Part shown: one piece after another, positions 6,473 through 15,237 of the stretch
How the letters are laid out: every line of letters starts with the position of its first letter
How positions within the stretch are numbered: the first letter of the stretch is position 1
Origin: Paludibacteraceae bacterium
GTDB lineage: Bacteria; Bacteroidota; Bacteroidia; Bacteroidales; Paludibacteraceae
NCBI GenBank assembly: GCA_016283095.1
Contig: JAEEMG010000079.1
Span: 1-53,497 of the forward strand
DNA length: 53,497 nucleotides
Reading direction: 5' to 3'
Program-made: the position numbers and the translations under genes
Notes under the pieces: model-generated
Told to the model about the DNA's origin: nothing
Databases searched by the model: none
The model's input: only the letters and a program-made list of their open reading frames with translations

Positions 6473-8122
6473 TTATTTCTTGCAACCTGGACACCAAGGC
6501 TGTAACTGCTTGAAGAAGTCGTTACCCTTGTCGTCTACCAAGATGAATGCTGGGAAGTTCTCAACCTCAATCTTCCAAATTGCCTCCATTCCTAGTTCTG
6601 GATACTCTACGCACTCAATGCTCTTGATATTGTTCTGAGCAAGGATTGCTGCAGGTCCACCGATTGAACCAAGATAGAATCCGCCGTGTTTCTTACATGC
6701 ATCTGTGACTGCCTGGCTACGATTACCCTTTGCTAGCATGATCATGCTGCCTCCGTGATCCTGGAACTCGTCTACGTATGGGTCCATACGTCCTGCTGTT
6801 GTAGGTCCCATTGATCCACATGGCATGCCTTCTGGAGTCTTGGCTGGACCAGCGTAGTAGATAGGATGATCCTTGATATACTGAGGCAAATCCTCTCCTG
6901 CATCAAGTTTTGCCTTTAGCTTAGCGTGTGCGATATCACGACCTACGATGATTGTTCCGTTCAACGACAAACGAGTTGCAACTGGATACTTAGAAAGGAT
7001 CTTGCAAACCTCGCTCATTGGCTGGTTAAGGTCGATCTTAACTGCATCGCCCTCACCTGCGCTTCTCAACGACTCTGGAATCAACTCGTATGGTTTGTCG
7101 TCCATCTTCTCAATCCAAATACCGTTCTTGTTGATCTTACACTTGATATTACGGTCGGCCGAACATGACACTCCAAGACCGATTGGGCATGATGCTCCGT
7201 GGCGTGGAAGACGGATGATACGAACATCATGTGCCATATACTTACCACCGAACTGTGCTCCAAGACCAATCTTGTGAGCCTCCTCAAGGATCTCCTTCTC
7301 TAGCTCTACATCACGGAACGCACGACCTGTCTCATCTCCTGTTGTTGGAAGAGAGTCATAGTAGTGTGTAGACGCAAGTTTAACTGTTAGCAAGTTCTTC
7401 TCTGCGCTTGTTCCACCGATCACAAATGCGATGTGGTATGGAGGACAAGCTGCAGTACCTAGGCTCTTCATCTTCTCGATCAAGAATGGGATCAAAGTGC
7501 CACGGTTCTGGATTCTTGCCTTTGTCTCCTGATATAGATATGTCTTGTTGGCAGAACCACCACCCTTAGTCACACAAAGGAACTTATATTCCATTCCCTC
7601 TGTAGCCTCGATGTCGATCTGAGCAGGAAGGTTACACTTTGTGTTGACCTCGTCAAACATATTAAGTGGAGCGTTCTGAGAATAACGAAGATTCTCCTCT
7701 GTGTATGTCTTGTAAACACCCTTAGATAGAGCCTCCTCATCGCAGAAACCTGTCCAAACCTGCTGTCCCTTCTCACCGTGGATGATTGCAGTACCTGTAT
7801 CCTGGCACAATGGAAGTTTTCCCTTTGCTGCCACCTCTGCATTGCGAAGGAATGTCAAAGCAACATACTTGTCATTCTCTGAAGCCTCTGGGTCGTTAAG
7901 AATCTTAGCAACCTGCTCGTTGTGTGAGCGACGTAGCATAAATGAAACGTCACGGAATGCAGCGTTCGACATTGCTGTCAAAGCCTCTGGAGTGACCTTT
8001 AGAATCTGATGTCCCTCAAATTCGCTTACTGATACACCCTCTTTTGTAAGCAAGTAGTATTCTGTGTCGTCCTTGCCCAACTGGAACATAGGAGCGTACT
8101 TAAACTCTGGTGCTTTAGCCAT
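6473..8122 (-). CDS. fumA: Fumarate hydratase, class I (iron-sulfur)
   Basis: 549 aa, the full length of single-chain class I fumarases (about 548 aa). It catalyses reversible hydration of fumarate to malate in the cytoplasm; in anaerobic Bacteroidota it works in the reductive branch towards succinate. Expected 4Fe-4S ligand cysteines are present: Cys106 in [11 protein letters not shown], Cys226 in GTAACPPYH and Cys320 in [14 protein letters not shown]. The catalytic C-terminal domain carries [16 protein letters not shown] and ends CPGCKK. It follows the ROK kinase gene by 108 nt with only a hairpin between, and no clear promoter of its own was found, so it may be read from upstream. Confidence 0.95.
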   Translation of the reverse strand: MAKAPEFKYAPMFQLGKDDTEYYLLTKEGVSVSEFEGHQILKVTPEALTAMSNAAFRDVSFMLRRSHNEQVAKILNDPEASENDKYVALTFLRNAEVAAKGKLPLCQDTGTAIIHGEKGQQVWTGFCDEEALSKGVYKTYTEENLRYSQNAPLNMFDEVNTKCNLPAQIDIEATEGMEYKFLCVTKGGGSANKTYLYQETKARIQNRGTLIPFLIEKMKSLGTAACPPYHIAFVIGGTSAEKNLLTVKLASTHYYDSLPTTGDETGRAFRDVELEKEILEEAHKIGLGAQFGGKYMAHDVRIIRLPRHGASCPIGLGVSCSADRNIKCKINKNGIWIEKMDDKPYELIPESLRSAGEGDAVKIDLNQPMSEVCKILSKYPVATRLSLNGTIIVGRDIAHAKLKAKLDAGEDLPQYIKDHPIYYAGPAKTPEGMPCGSMGPTTAGRMDPYVDEFQDHGGSMIMLAKGNRSQAVTDACKKHGGFYLGSIGGPAAILAQNNIKSIECVEYPELGMEAIWKIEVENFPAFILVDDKGNDFFKQLQPWCPGCKK

Positions 8123-8142
8123 AATTTATTTTAGTTTTAATG

Positions 8143-8166
8143 GTAGACGGAATTATCACCGTCTAC
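8143..8166. other. Hairpin between the kinase and fumarase genes
   Basis: GTAGACGG, 8-nt loop, CCGTCTAC: an 8-bp perfect stem, with no T run on the minus strand. It could be a processing or stabilising stem within the transcript rather than a terminator. Confidence 0.5.
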
Positions 8167-8230
8167 ATATTTATTTATCGATTTCATTGCAGCGACGCGA
8201 ATATTCCCGTCTCCACTGATGCGTTTTCAA

Positions 8231-9190
8231 TTACCAAGCAAGCGCTGATGCTCCAAGGATAGCAGCGTCGCCATCCTTAAGCTGAGATGTCAACACCTTG
8301 ATCTTGCCACGGAATGTTGGCATAAGGTTCGCATCCATTGTTGCCTTCAAATCGTCGATGAACAAGTCTGCGCTCTTTACAGGACCACCGAACATCACGA
8401 TTGCCTCTGGAGAAGAGAACTTAACGAAGTCTGCGAATGCCTCACCAAGGATGACTCCTACGCTCTTCATAACCTCTTTACCGATTCTGTCTCCCTTACG
8501 TGCTGCGTTGCATACGTCAAGACCTGTGATCTTGTCAAGAGGAATCTCACGAAGAACAGATGGCTCGTTTGAAGCCTGAAGAAGTTCCTGAGCAGAACGG
8601 ATAATTCCAGTAGCTGAAGTATAAGTCTCAAGACATCCCTTCTGTCCACAACCACACTGGCGACCGCCACGGCGAACAATGACATGTCCTAGCTCACCTG
8701 CGTTACCGTCATGACCATAAACAAGCTTTCCGTTGCAGACAATACCTGATCCGACTCCTGTACCAAGAGTGATCATGATGAAATCCTTCATGCCTTTTGC
8801 TGCTCCATACATCATCTCTCCGATTGTTGCAGCATTAGCATCATTAGTAAGAGTGCAAGGCACACCGAACTTGTTTGTAAGGATCTTAGCGAACTCGATA
8901 GTGCCTTTCCAAGGAAGGTTTGCAGCATTTTCGATATTACCTGTATAGTAGTTTGCGTTAGGAGCACCTACCCCTATACCCTTGATCTTCTCAATTCCAC
9001 CGTTCTCTGCGATAAGCTTAGAAAGAGCAGAATGAAGTTCGTTGATATACGCGTCAAGATCAGCTCCAAACTGCTGTGTCTTGATTGAACTACTTGCAAT
9101 CACTTTACCGTTAGCGTCTACAATTCCAAACGCTGTGTTCGTACCACCTACGTCAATACCTACGACGTAAGGCTTTACCATATCTGTCAT
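8231..9190 (-). CDS. ROK-family sugar kinase (glucokinase-like)
   Basis: 319 aa. N-terminal ATP-binding motif DVGGTNTAFGIVD (about residues 13-25), a second phosphate motif (LGTGVGSGIV) and the ROK zinc motif CGCGQKGCLE with Glu-Leu-Gly-His upstream (GELGHVIV) are all present. Family knowledge: phosphorylates glucose or a related hexose in the cytoplasm. Met4 (9181) is an alternative start. A promoter at 9227-9256 lies inside the end of the upstream permease gene, so the kinase can be made both from the operon and alone. The permease just upstream belongs to the FucP/GluP group, so uptake and phosphorylation of one hexose is the likely pairing. Confidence 0.88.
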   Translation of the reverse strand: MTDMVKPYVVGIDVGGTNTAFGIVDANGKVIASSSIKTQQFGADLDAYINELHSALSKLIAENGGIEKIKGIGVGAPNANYYTGNIENAANLPWKGTIEFAKILTNKFGVPCTLTNDANAATIGEMMYGAAKGMKDFIMITLGTGVGSGIVCNGKLVYGHDGNAGELGHVIVRRGGRQCGCGQKGCLETYTSATGIIRSAQELLQASNEPSVLREIPLDKITGLDVCNAARKGDRIGKEVMKSVGVILGEAFADFVKFSSPEAIVMFGGPVKSADLFIDDLKATMDANLMPTFRGKIKVLTSQLKDGDAAILGASALAW

Positions 9191-9226
9191 AATTATATAT
9201 GTTTTTTATTTACTTCAATTTTGTAG

Positions 9227-9256
9227 CAAAGTTAGCACTATTTGCGAATTGTGCAA
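9227..9256 (-). promoter_or_regulatory. Promoter of the ROK kinase gene
   Basis: Minus-strand GGTTG (TTG at 9254-9256), 19 nt, then TAACTTTG (9227-9234). The -33 part overlaps the last codons of the permease gene. Confidence 0.6.
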
Positions 9257-10674
9257 CCCTTAAATCCATACCACATCAAATAAACATAGCATACGATTGG
9301 CAACGCGAATGCCATGTGTACTCCAATATTATCAGCCAACAATCCTTGCAATGGTGGAACTACCGCACCTCCAAGAATCATCATCACCAACAAAGATGAA
9401 CCTTGAGCCGTATGCTCCTCCAACTCTCGTATCGCCAACGTGAAAACATTTGAGAACATGATGGAGTTGAACAATCCGACTGCCAAGATACACCACAATG
9501 AAAGCATACCATCAAACACCAACATCGCTGTAATAAGCGCTATATTAATAGTCGCGAAAATGCCTAATGTGCGAGACGGAACACTTTTTGCAGAGATGAA
9601 AGCAAAATAGTTAGCCACCAAATATCCGAAAAATGGAAGAACCTCTTCAATATTGAATCCTGTGATTGCAAAAATCAAGGAGAAGCCAGCGAGTGCCACA
9701 GCAGCCATGAAACCATACTTTTTTACGCTGTCCATATTACTCATAGAAAGAGATCCAACAAATCGTCCAATCATCGCACCTCCCCAATAGAATGCCAAAA
9801 ATCTTCCTGCAGTAAACTCTTGGATTATGCCGACACACTCCTTCATATAAGTGACAAGGTTGCTTCCGATCGTAACCTCCCCTCCCACGTAGAAGAATAT
9901 AGCAAACATTCCGAACACCAAATGAGGATATTCAAGCGCACTTTTCTTCGCTTTTTTCACTGTACCAGAAATAGTTGTCGAGACGGAATTGTCTGAAGCC
10001 AACAATTTTTCATCTCCATCGTCTTCCTTCTTTTTTTGCCTCATATCAGGGATATCAGACAAGAAAATAGTCACAGCCAAGAAAAGAAGGATACAAGCGA
10101 GTGCCAAATATGGAATCTGTACAGCCTGTGCTCCACCTCTGTATGGATCTGTATCATTGAAGAAATTGAATATCACATACGACCCGACTATAGGAGCTAT
10201 CGTTGTGCCAAGAGAGTTGAATCCCTGAGAAAGGTTTAGACGACTTGATGATGTCTCTGGAGTACCCAACATCGACACCAATGGATTAGCAGAAATCTGT
10301 AGGAATGTGAATCCCGTGCCAAGCAAGAACAATGCACACAAGAAGATTGGGAAACTTGGACTCATTGATCCAGCCTCATGGAAAAAGATCAAACATGCTG
10401 CAGTCGACGTAAGCAATCCTGCTATAATGGCATTCTTATATCCGACCTTGTCAATCGGATCCCCTATGTGTCTGCTGACCAAAAAGTAAATCAGAGAGAT
10501 CACGAAATACGCAGTAAAAAAAGCGAACTGGACAAGATTTGCTTGGAAATTTGATAACTCAAACACAGATTTGAAATAAGGAATCAACATATCATTCAAA
10601 CATGTGATGAATCCCCAGATAAAAAACAAGCCTGTGAGAATTGTCAACGGATATTTATATGTTTTATTTTCCAT
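9238..10674 (-). CDS. Sugar MFS permease, FucP/GluP type
   Basis: 478 aa with about 12 hydrophobic segments. It opens with the family's TGLFFIWGFITCLND block (residues about 14-28), contains the FLQISANPLVSMLG and SRLNLSQGFNSLGTTIAP stretches typical of glucose/galactose and fucose permeases, and a charged central loop (about 208-245) between the two six-helix halves. It would bring a hexose across the inner membrane by proton symport. It starts 14 nt after the TonB-dependent receptor stop, so the two are cotranscribed, and the sugar kinase follows. The exact sugar cannot be read from the sequence. Confidence 0.88.
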   Translation of the reverse strand: MENKTYKYPLTILTGLFFIWGFITCLNDMLIPYFKSVFELSNFQANLVQFAFFTAYFVISLIYFLVSRHIGDPIDKVGYKNAIIAGLLTSTAACLIFFHEAGSMSPSFPIFLCALFLLGTGFTFLQISANPLVSMLGTPETSSSRLNLSQGFNSLGTTIAPIVGSYVIFNFFNDTDPYRGGAQAVQIPYLALACILLFLAVTIFLSDIPDMRQKKKEDDGDEKLLASDNSVSTTISGTVKKAKKSALEYPHLVFGMFAIFFYVGGEVTIGSNLVTYMKECVGIIQEFTAGRFLAFYWGGAMIGRFVGSLSMSNMDSVKKYGFMAAVALAGFSLIFAITGFNIEEVLPFFGYLVANYFAFISAKSVPSRTLGIFATINIALITAMLVFDGMLSLWCILAVGLFNSIMFSNVFTLAIRELEEHTAQGSSLLVMMILGGAVVPPLQGLLADNIGVHMAFALPIVCYVYLMWYGFKGCTIRK

Positions 10675-10688
10675 CTTAATAAAGTATG

Positions 10689-13109
10689 TTAAAATTCTAC
10701 TCTAAGTTTCAAATTCAATTGTCGGCCTGTCAGGTGATTTGGCACCGGACATTGGTTGCTATCCGCAGTTTTCACCCACGTATAACTGCTTACATTATTC
10801 AAATCAAACAGATTCAAGCAATCAAACGACAACTTTATAGCACGGAGCTTGCGAAACACCGGTTTTGTCATCAGTTTGTCTCTTCCCTGCATCAAACTAT
10901 ATGTAGCTCCAATGTCAGCACGTGAGTATGAAGCAGAGGTGTATTTGTCTCGCTCCGCATCTCCCGGTTTTCCATAACGGAATCCACCAGCAACATTCAA
11001 AGTCAGATTGACTTCCAACTGATCTATGTTCGGAAATTTGTCCTGGAAAAACAAAGACACATTATATATTCGGCTATTTGGAGAATGCATATAACCAATG
11101 GATTTTCCGTTTTGATCCACATCTCCATAGATATTCTCCCTTGCGCGCAGCCAACCCACACTAATCCACGAATCTGTGCCTGGGACAAACTCACCGAAAA
11201 GTTTCACATCCGCGCCAACAACGTAACCATTTCCATTGTTTTCACCCTCATAGACGATTTCTACATTATCAACAGTGTATGGAATCAACCTGTCTATATA
11301 CTTTCCATAAATTTCGGATGTGAACTTGAACGGACGCTTCCACATTGAAAAATATTTATCAGCACCTACCACAAGTTGCCATGATCGTGGAGACTGTATC
11401 TTATCATTGAGTCGCACCTCCACGTCGCCATCCGCATTCTTGAATGTTTCCCTCACCTCTTTATAGAAAGGAGACTGGAAATATCGGCCGACAGACCAAC
11501 GGAATCCCCAATTGGAACATCTTTCCGGAAAATATGCGACTGAGGCTCGTGGGCTGACCAACAGTTCATCGTTGAACGACCAATAGTTGAAACGCAAGCC
11601 TGATGTAAATATAATTCGTCCTTTATCAGTCTCCCCATGCAATGTGTTCTGCAAAAATGTAATAAATCTTGTAGATTCCATATTTATGTCGGAATACTGA
11701 TTCGAGAATACTGGAAAACAATCATTACGCAACGGCTGTGAATAACCTGAAGAATCCAGCATCTCCCACTCCTCTATCCTGTCATCAACTTTCTCTTTCT
11801 GCAATGTCAATCCCCATTTCATTGTATTCTTCGTCAGTTTGACCTCTCCTAAATGGGTAAGACTTACTATTTTTGTTTTCAAATAATTACGCGCATGATC
11901 CAAATACGCTGCTGTGCCCTTCGAATAATCCTTGTTGATATTATTGTCGACAGCATCGCTCAAATAATATGCCCCAAGAATATCATATGTCACATTTTCA
12001 TCAGACTGATATCCATTGCAAAGCAAAGAAAGTTTGGTGTTTTTTCGAGGCTTGAAATCAAGAGACAGGTTTCCAAAAAAACTTGAGTAATCATCCATCT
12101 CTTGTCCCTCATAGTCCACTGTAAACTTCTTGGTCTCAAGGACTGAGCCAAATATAGTCTCTTGTCTCTTTGGAGTATATTTGTACTTGTTTCGAGCAAT
12201 ATTTCCAAGCAACGATATTTCCCACTTCGGAGAGATCTCCCATGTAAGATAAGTCTGGTAATCAATGAAATCAGTATCATAATTACAGATTGAGGAATCC
12301 GCATTTTCCTTATTCAAAAGATATGCCGACGATTTGTATCGGAATCCATGCAATTGTGAAAAATTTCCTGTTTTGCTTCCGAGCGACGCGGTTGCTCCCA
12401 AAAAACTTCCTGACACACTACCTTCAAACTTACGTTCTGGCTTACGGTAGCGTATATCCAACACTGAACTCATCTTATCTCCCACCTCCGCAGCAAAACC
12501 TCCAGGAGAAAACTCCACACTCTCTACCATATCAAGGTTGACGAAAGACAATCCCTCCTGTTGCGCGCTACGCACCAACTGCGGACGGAAGATCTCTATT
12601 CCATTGACATAGACACTATTCTCATCATAACTTCCTCCTCGCACAGAATACTGCTGAGACAACTCATTAGTGGAAACGACTCCTGCCTGGCTCTTGATCA
12701 ATCCTTCTACTCCTCCTGTGACAGTGGGCACATTGCGCATGTTGCTCACGTCGATAAGAACCACTGTATTGGATTGTTTGCGTTGAGCCACGATAGACAC
12801 ACTGTCAAGGACGATGTCATCTTCCTGCAAACGGATTCGCAGATATCCCGACATTTTAGTGATTTTGAATCTCTCCTCCGTATAGCCAAGCATCGAAACC
12901 GACAGAATCGCTGTATCACTCTTCACATCCAAAGAGAATCGTCCATCTTCATCCGTCAAAGTTCCGACCGTAGTGCCTAACAACGCCACCGAAGCATCAC
13001 TGATAGGAAGATTTTCTTTGTCAGTGACACGACCTCCGATAGTCCACGCCATCGACAGTTGGGCTATCAGCGTCATTATGATCGTTATGTAATATTTCAT
13101 TTTCAACAT
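10689..13109 (-). CDS. TonB-dependent outer-membrane receptor with carboxypeptidase-like N-terminal domain
   Basis: 806 aa. Signal peptide about 4-23, a CarboxypepD_reg-like domain (GGRVTDKENLPISDASV, LLGTTVGTLTDEDGRFSL, about 25-95), a plug domain (about 110-230: VEGLIKSQAGVVS, YSVRGGSYDENSVYVNG) and a C-terminal beta barrel ending LNLKLRVEF with terminal Phe. It imports an unknown ligand across the outer membrane using TonB. It is not a SusC protein and has no SusD next to it. Met4 (13100) is a likely alternative start. A TACATTTG element at 13116-13123 could be its -7. It lies 18 nt behind queH and 14 nt ahead of the MFS permease, so its ligand may relate to queuosine salvage or to the sugar handled downstream. 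Confidence 0.88.
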   Translation of the reverse strand: MLKMKYYITIIMTLIAQLSMAWTIGGRVTDKENLPISDASVALLGTTVGTLTDEDGRFSLDVKSDTAILSVSMLGYTEERFKITKMSGYLRIRLQEDDIVLDSVSIVAQRKQSNTVVLIDVSNMRNVPTVTGGVEGLIKSQAGVVSTNELSQQYSVRGGSYDENSVYVNGIEIFRPQLVRSAQQEGLSFVNLDMVESVEFSPGGFAAEVGDKMSSVLDIRYRKPERKFEGSVSGSFLGATASLGSKTGNFSQLHGFRYKSSAYLLNKENADSSICNYDTDFIDYQTYLTWEISPKWEISLLGNIARNKYKYTPKRQETIFGSVLETKKFTVDYEGQEMDDYSSFFGNLSLDFKPRKNTKLSLLCNGYQSDENVTYDILGAYYLSDAVDNNINKDYSKGTAAYLDHARNYLKTKIVSLTHLGEVKLTKNTMKWGLTLQKEKVDDRIEEWEMLDSSGYSQPLRNDCFPVFSNQYSDINMESTRFITFLQNTLHGETDKGRIIFTSGLRFNYWSFNDELLVSPRASVAYFPERCSNWGFRWSVGRYFQSPFYKEVRETFKNADGDVEVRLNDKIQSPRSWQLVVGADKYFSMWKRPFKFTSEIYGKYIDRLIPYTVDNVEIVYEGENNGNGYVVGADVKLFGEFVPGTDSWISVGWLRARENIYGDVDQNGKSIGYMHSPNSRIYNVSLFFQDKFPNIDQLEVNLTLNVAGGFRYGKPGDAERDKYTSASYSRADIGATYSLMQGRDKLMTKPVFRKLRAIKLSFDCLNLFDLNNVSSYTWVKTADSNQCPVPNHLTGRQLNLKLRVEF

Positions 13110-13127
13110 TTGCTACAAATGTAGTAA

Positions 13128-13736
13128 TTATTTTCTTGCGAATGCACATCCGCAATAACTTTGACGATAAAGAGCCAGTTCATTGCTGAGCTGCAAACTG
13201 CGCTCATACCCCTTCTTCCTTTTGAAGTCGGTAGGCAGATACTCTATCCCCTCCTCTTTCGCGATTCCACGCCCCACTGCACTTATCACATCAGTATTCT
13301 TTTTAGGTCCGATTGTCAGCGTCGTCGCAAAAAATTCGCAACCATACTGTTTGGCCATCTGGGCAGTTTTTCTCAAACGTAAAGAGAAACACAAAGTACA
13401 TCGTTCGCCTTGTTCTTCATCTTTCTCATGTCCACGCACAAACTGCAAGTACTCAGAGTTGTCATAATCGACATCCACAAACTTCACGTCGGCATAATCC
13501 GGATTTTCCTTCACCATTCGTATAAGTTCAGACTTGCGTTTCTCATACTCCTGTTGTGGCATGATGTTAGGATTATAGAAAAGAAGGGTCAATCGAGTAA
13601 GCGGATGTATCCTCTCTATACTCGCAGAGGCACATGGTGCGCAACAGACATGAAGCATCACCATCGGCTTTTTCCCGTCGACTGCATACTTCGACAAAAT
13701 CTTCATCATCGTATTGTCCGCATTCTCTCGATTCAT
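13128..13736 (-). CDS. queH: Epoxyqueuosine reductase QueH
   Basis: 202 aa. The family signature cysteines are all visible: HVCCAPCAS near residue 29-37, GERCTLCFSLRL in the middle and SYCGCAFARK at the C-terminus. QueH reduces epoxyqueuosine to queuosine in tRNA, the last step of queuosine synthesis, replacing QueG. The start at 13736 puts the CC motif at the usual distance from the N-terminus; Met10 or Met11 (13709, 13706) are alternatives that fit better with the TATTTTTG (-7-like) element at 13741-13748, because that element would start transcription almost at the first ATG. The TonB receptor gene follows after 18 nt. Confidence 0.92.
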   Translation of the reverse strand: MNRENADNTMMKILSKYAVDGKKPMVMLHVCCAPCASASIERIHPLTRLTLLFYNPNIMPQQEYEKRKSELIRMVKENPDYADVKFVDVDYDNSEYLQFVRGHEKDEEQGERCTLCFSLRLRKTAQMAKQYGCEFFATTLTIGPKKNTDVISAVGRGIAKEEGIEYLPTDFKRKKGYERSLQLSNELALYRQSYCGCAFARK

Positions 13737-13779
13737 ACTGCAAAAATAGCAATAATAGATATATGTCTGTAATTTTTTC

Positions 13780-13787
13780 TATCTTTG
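13780..13787 (+). promoter_or_regulatory. -7 element ahead of the expansin gene
   Basis: TATCTTTG fits TAnnTTTG and lies 37 nt ahead of the ATG at 13825. No clear TTTG was found 19-21 nt upstream. The divergent queH promoter shares this 88-nt gap. Confidence 0.5.
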
Positions 13788-13824
13788 TTGTCAACAGAAA
13801 TGCACATACTTTTTACAACATAAT

Positions 13825-14703
13825 ATGAGAAAAATACTACTTTTCATAATGTCGCTAACTTCAGCTTCTCTACTTGCCCAAACTTCATGCGACACCACTT
13901 GGTATACAGGTGAGGGCACCCAATATGGAGGAATAGCCGGAACAAACGGAGGCAACTGCGGAATCTTTGTCGACGAAGGTGATTTCTACCATTGCGCCAT
14001 GAACCATGAGCAGTACGACGAAAGCATGACATGTGGAGCGTGCGTACATGTGATCGGTCCAATCGGTGAGATCGACCTTAAGATTGTGGACAGATGTCCG
14101 GAATGCAAACATGGAGATATTGACCTCAGCACAGACGCATTCACAAAAATAGCCAAGCTTGAAGACGGCAGAGTTCCCATCAAATGGTGCTTCATTCCAT
14201 GCCGTGAGAGTGGCGGAATCCGAGTGAAATATGAGCCAGGCATGAGTCAGTTCTACTTCAAAATGGCAATCTACGACCATCTGTATGCGATAGATATGCT
14301 TGAATATCAGAAAAAAAATGGCAGTTGGGAGGAAATCAAACGCACAGACTACAACTATTTTGTGGAGAATGCTGGAATAGACGAGGATAAAAGCAAAATC
14401 GGTCCGTACACTTTCCGCATCACCGCTTCGACAGGTGAATCCGTCATCATAAAAGATGTCGAATATAAGGAAGGCGAAGAAGTGGAGACGGGAGTACAGT
14501 TTTCGCTTACCGAATGTGACGCCAACAATACTGTCTCGAGAGCCATATCTTCACAAGAAAATGGGTTCACACCTCCGTACCAAGTATTTTCTATAGATGG
14601 AAAGTATATAGGCGAATACCAGACTATGGAAGCCATTCCGTCTTTACCTAAAACAATAATCATCCGAAGCAAAACATCTGGAATCAAATACATCCAGCAA
14701 TAG
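13825..14703 (+). CDS. Expansin-like protein (double-psi barrel plus CBM63-like domain) with a T9SS-like tail
   Basis: 292 aa. Signal peptide 1-19 (ends LLAQ). Residues 20-125 form an expansin domain 1: WYTGEGTQYGG, GGNCGI, MTCGACVHVIGP, VDRCPECKHGDIDLSTDAF, PIKWCFIPC. Asp89 and Asp100 match the conserved acidic residues of bacterial expansins. Residues 130-225 match domain 2 (CBM63): a GGIRVKYEPGMSQFYF start, GSWEEIKRTDYNYFV with Trp168 and Tyr176 as candidate cellulose-binding aromatics. A C-terminal stretch (about 250-292: VFSIDGKYIGEY, IIIRSKTSGIKYIQ) looks like a short T9SS sorting tail. Expansins loosen plant cell walls without hydrolysis by disturbing cellulose contacts. It is monocistronic with its own terminator. 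An RlpA-like role is less likely because of the second domain. Confidence 0.85.
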   Translation: MRKILLFIMSLTSASLLAQTSCDTTWYTGEGTQYGGIAGTNGGNCGIFVDEGDFYHCAMNHEQYDESMTCGACVHVIGPIGEIDLKIVDRCPECKHGDIDLSTDAFTKIAKLEDGRVPIKWCFIPCRESGGIRVKYEPGMSQFYFKMAIYDHLYAIDMLEYQKKNGSWEEIKRTDYNYFVENAGIDEDKSKIGPYTFRITASTGESVIIKDVEYKEGEEVETGVQFSLTECDANNTVSRAISSQENGFTPPYQVFSIDGKYIGEYQTMEAIPSLPKTIIIRSKTSGIKYIQQ

Positions 14704-14753
14704 ATATCACAGTGTGGATGAAAAAAAACACATATTAATAATGGATTAGAAAG

Positions 14754-14781
14754 GAGATGCAAATCAACGCATCTCTTTTTT
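14754..14781 (+). terminator. Terminator after the expansin gene
   Basis: GAGATGC, 8-nt loop, GCATCTC, then six T: a 7-bp stem 50 nt past the stop. Confidence 0.85.
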
Positions 14782-14821
14782 GTGTATTTTCGTCAAGCAA
14801 CAAGAGAAAAATGCAAAACAG

Positions 14822-14860
14822 ATGACACTCCGCTCTTTACAGAAGTAAGGCGGGTATCAT
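14822..14860 (-). terminator. Probable terminator of the 56-aa gene
   Basis: Minus-strand ATGATAC and CGCC pair with GCGG and GTGTCAT (11 bp with one bulge and one wobble) around a 16-nt loop. The following CTGTTTTG is only a weak T run. Confidence 0.5.
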
Positions 14861-14896
14861 TGTTTGCTAATAAATAATTATAAAGATAAGGTAAGG

Positions 14897-15067
14897 TTAT
14901 TCCTGATCATTTAACATGGCAACATTATCTGTCACCGACTCCTGCTTGTCAGAGGCAGTCGCATTATTTTCATTCTGAGCACCGTCAACATTCTCCATAA
15001 ACTGAGTGCTAATCAATAACGTCAGAAGAGCGACCAAGCAAAAAAGCAATTCTAATATTTTTTTCAT
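14897..15067 (-). CDS. Small membrane or secreted peptide, 56 aa
   Basis: ATG at 15067, TAA at 14897-14899. The sequence begins MKKILELLFCLVALL, with one hydrophobic N-terminal segment (residues 4-20) after two lysines, then a polar, acidic tail rich in Asn, Asp, Glu and Ser (MENVDGAQNENN onward) that ends MLNDQE. It may be a cleaved signal peptide with a 35-residue acidic product, or a single-pass anchor. A -7-like TATTTTTG (15097-15104) lies 30 nt ahead and a hairpin terminator follows, so it looks like a separate small gene. I recognise no family, and an open frame this short could still be chance. Confidence 0.55.
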   Translation of the reverse strand: MKKILELLFCLVALLTLLISTQFMENVDGAQNENNATASDKQESVTDNVAMLNDQE

Positions 15068-15136
15068 AGTTATTAAAGTTAGTATTTATCACCGTACAAA
15101 AATACAAATCACATAAATTCAATCTTTTTAATTTTT

Positions 15137-15180
15137 GTTAAATAAACTTAACACAATTGTTAAATAAATTTAACACAATT
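15137..15180. repeat. 22-bp tandem repeat, two copies
   Basis: GTTAAATAAACTTAACACAA at 15137 is repeated at 15159 with one change, and a partial third copy (TTAACACA) follows. Each copy contains the palindrome GTTAAAT..ATTTAAC. A similar AT-rich stretch lies upstream of the hcp promoter near 1785-1805. Confidence 0.8.
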
Positions 15181-15189
15181 TTAACACAC

Positions 15190-15220
15190 AAAAAAAGGAG
15201 ACACCTTACAGATGTCTCCT
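15190..15220 (-). terminator. Terminator after the 193-aa lipoprotein
   Basis: Minus-strand AGGAGACA, 9-nt loop, TGTCTCCT, then seven T, 18 nt past the stop. Confidence 0.88.
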
Positions 15221-15237
15221 GAAATATTTGGGAATTA

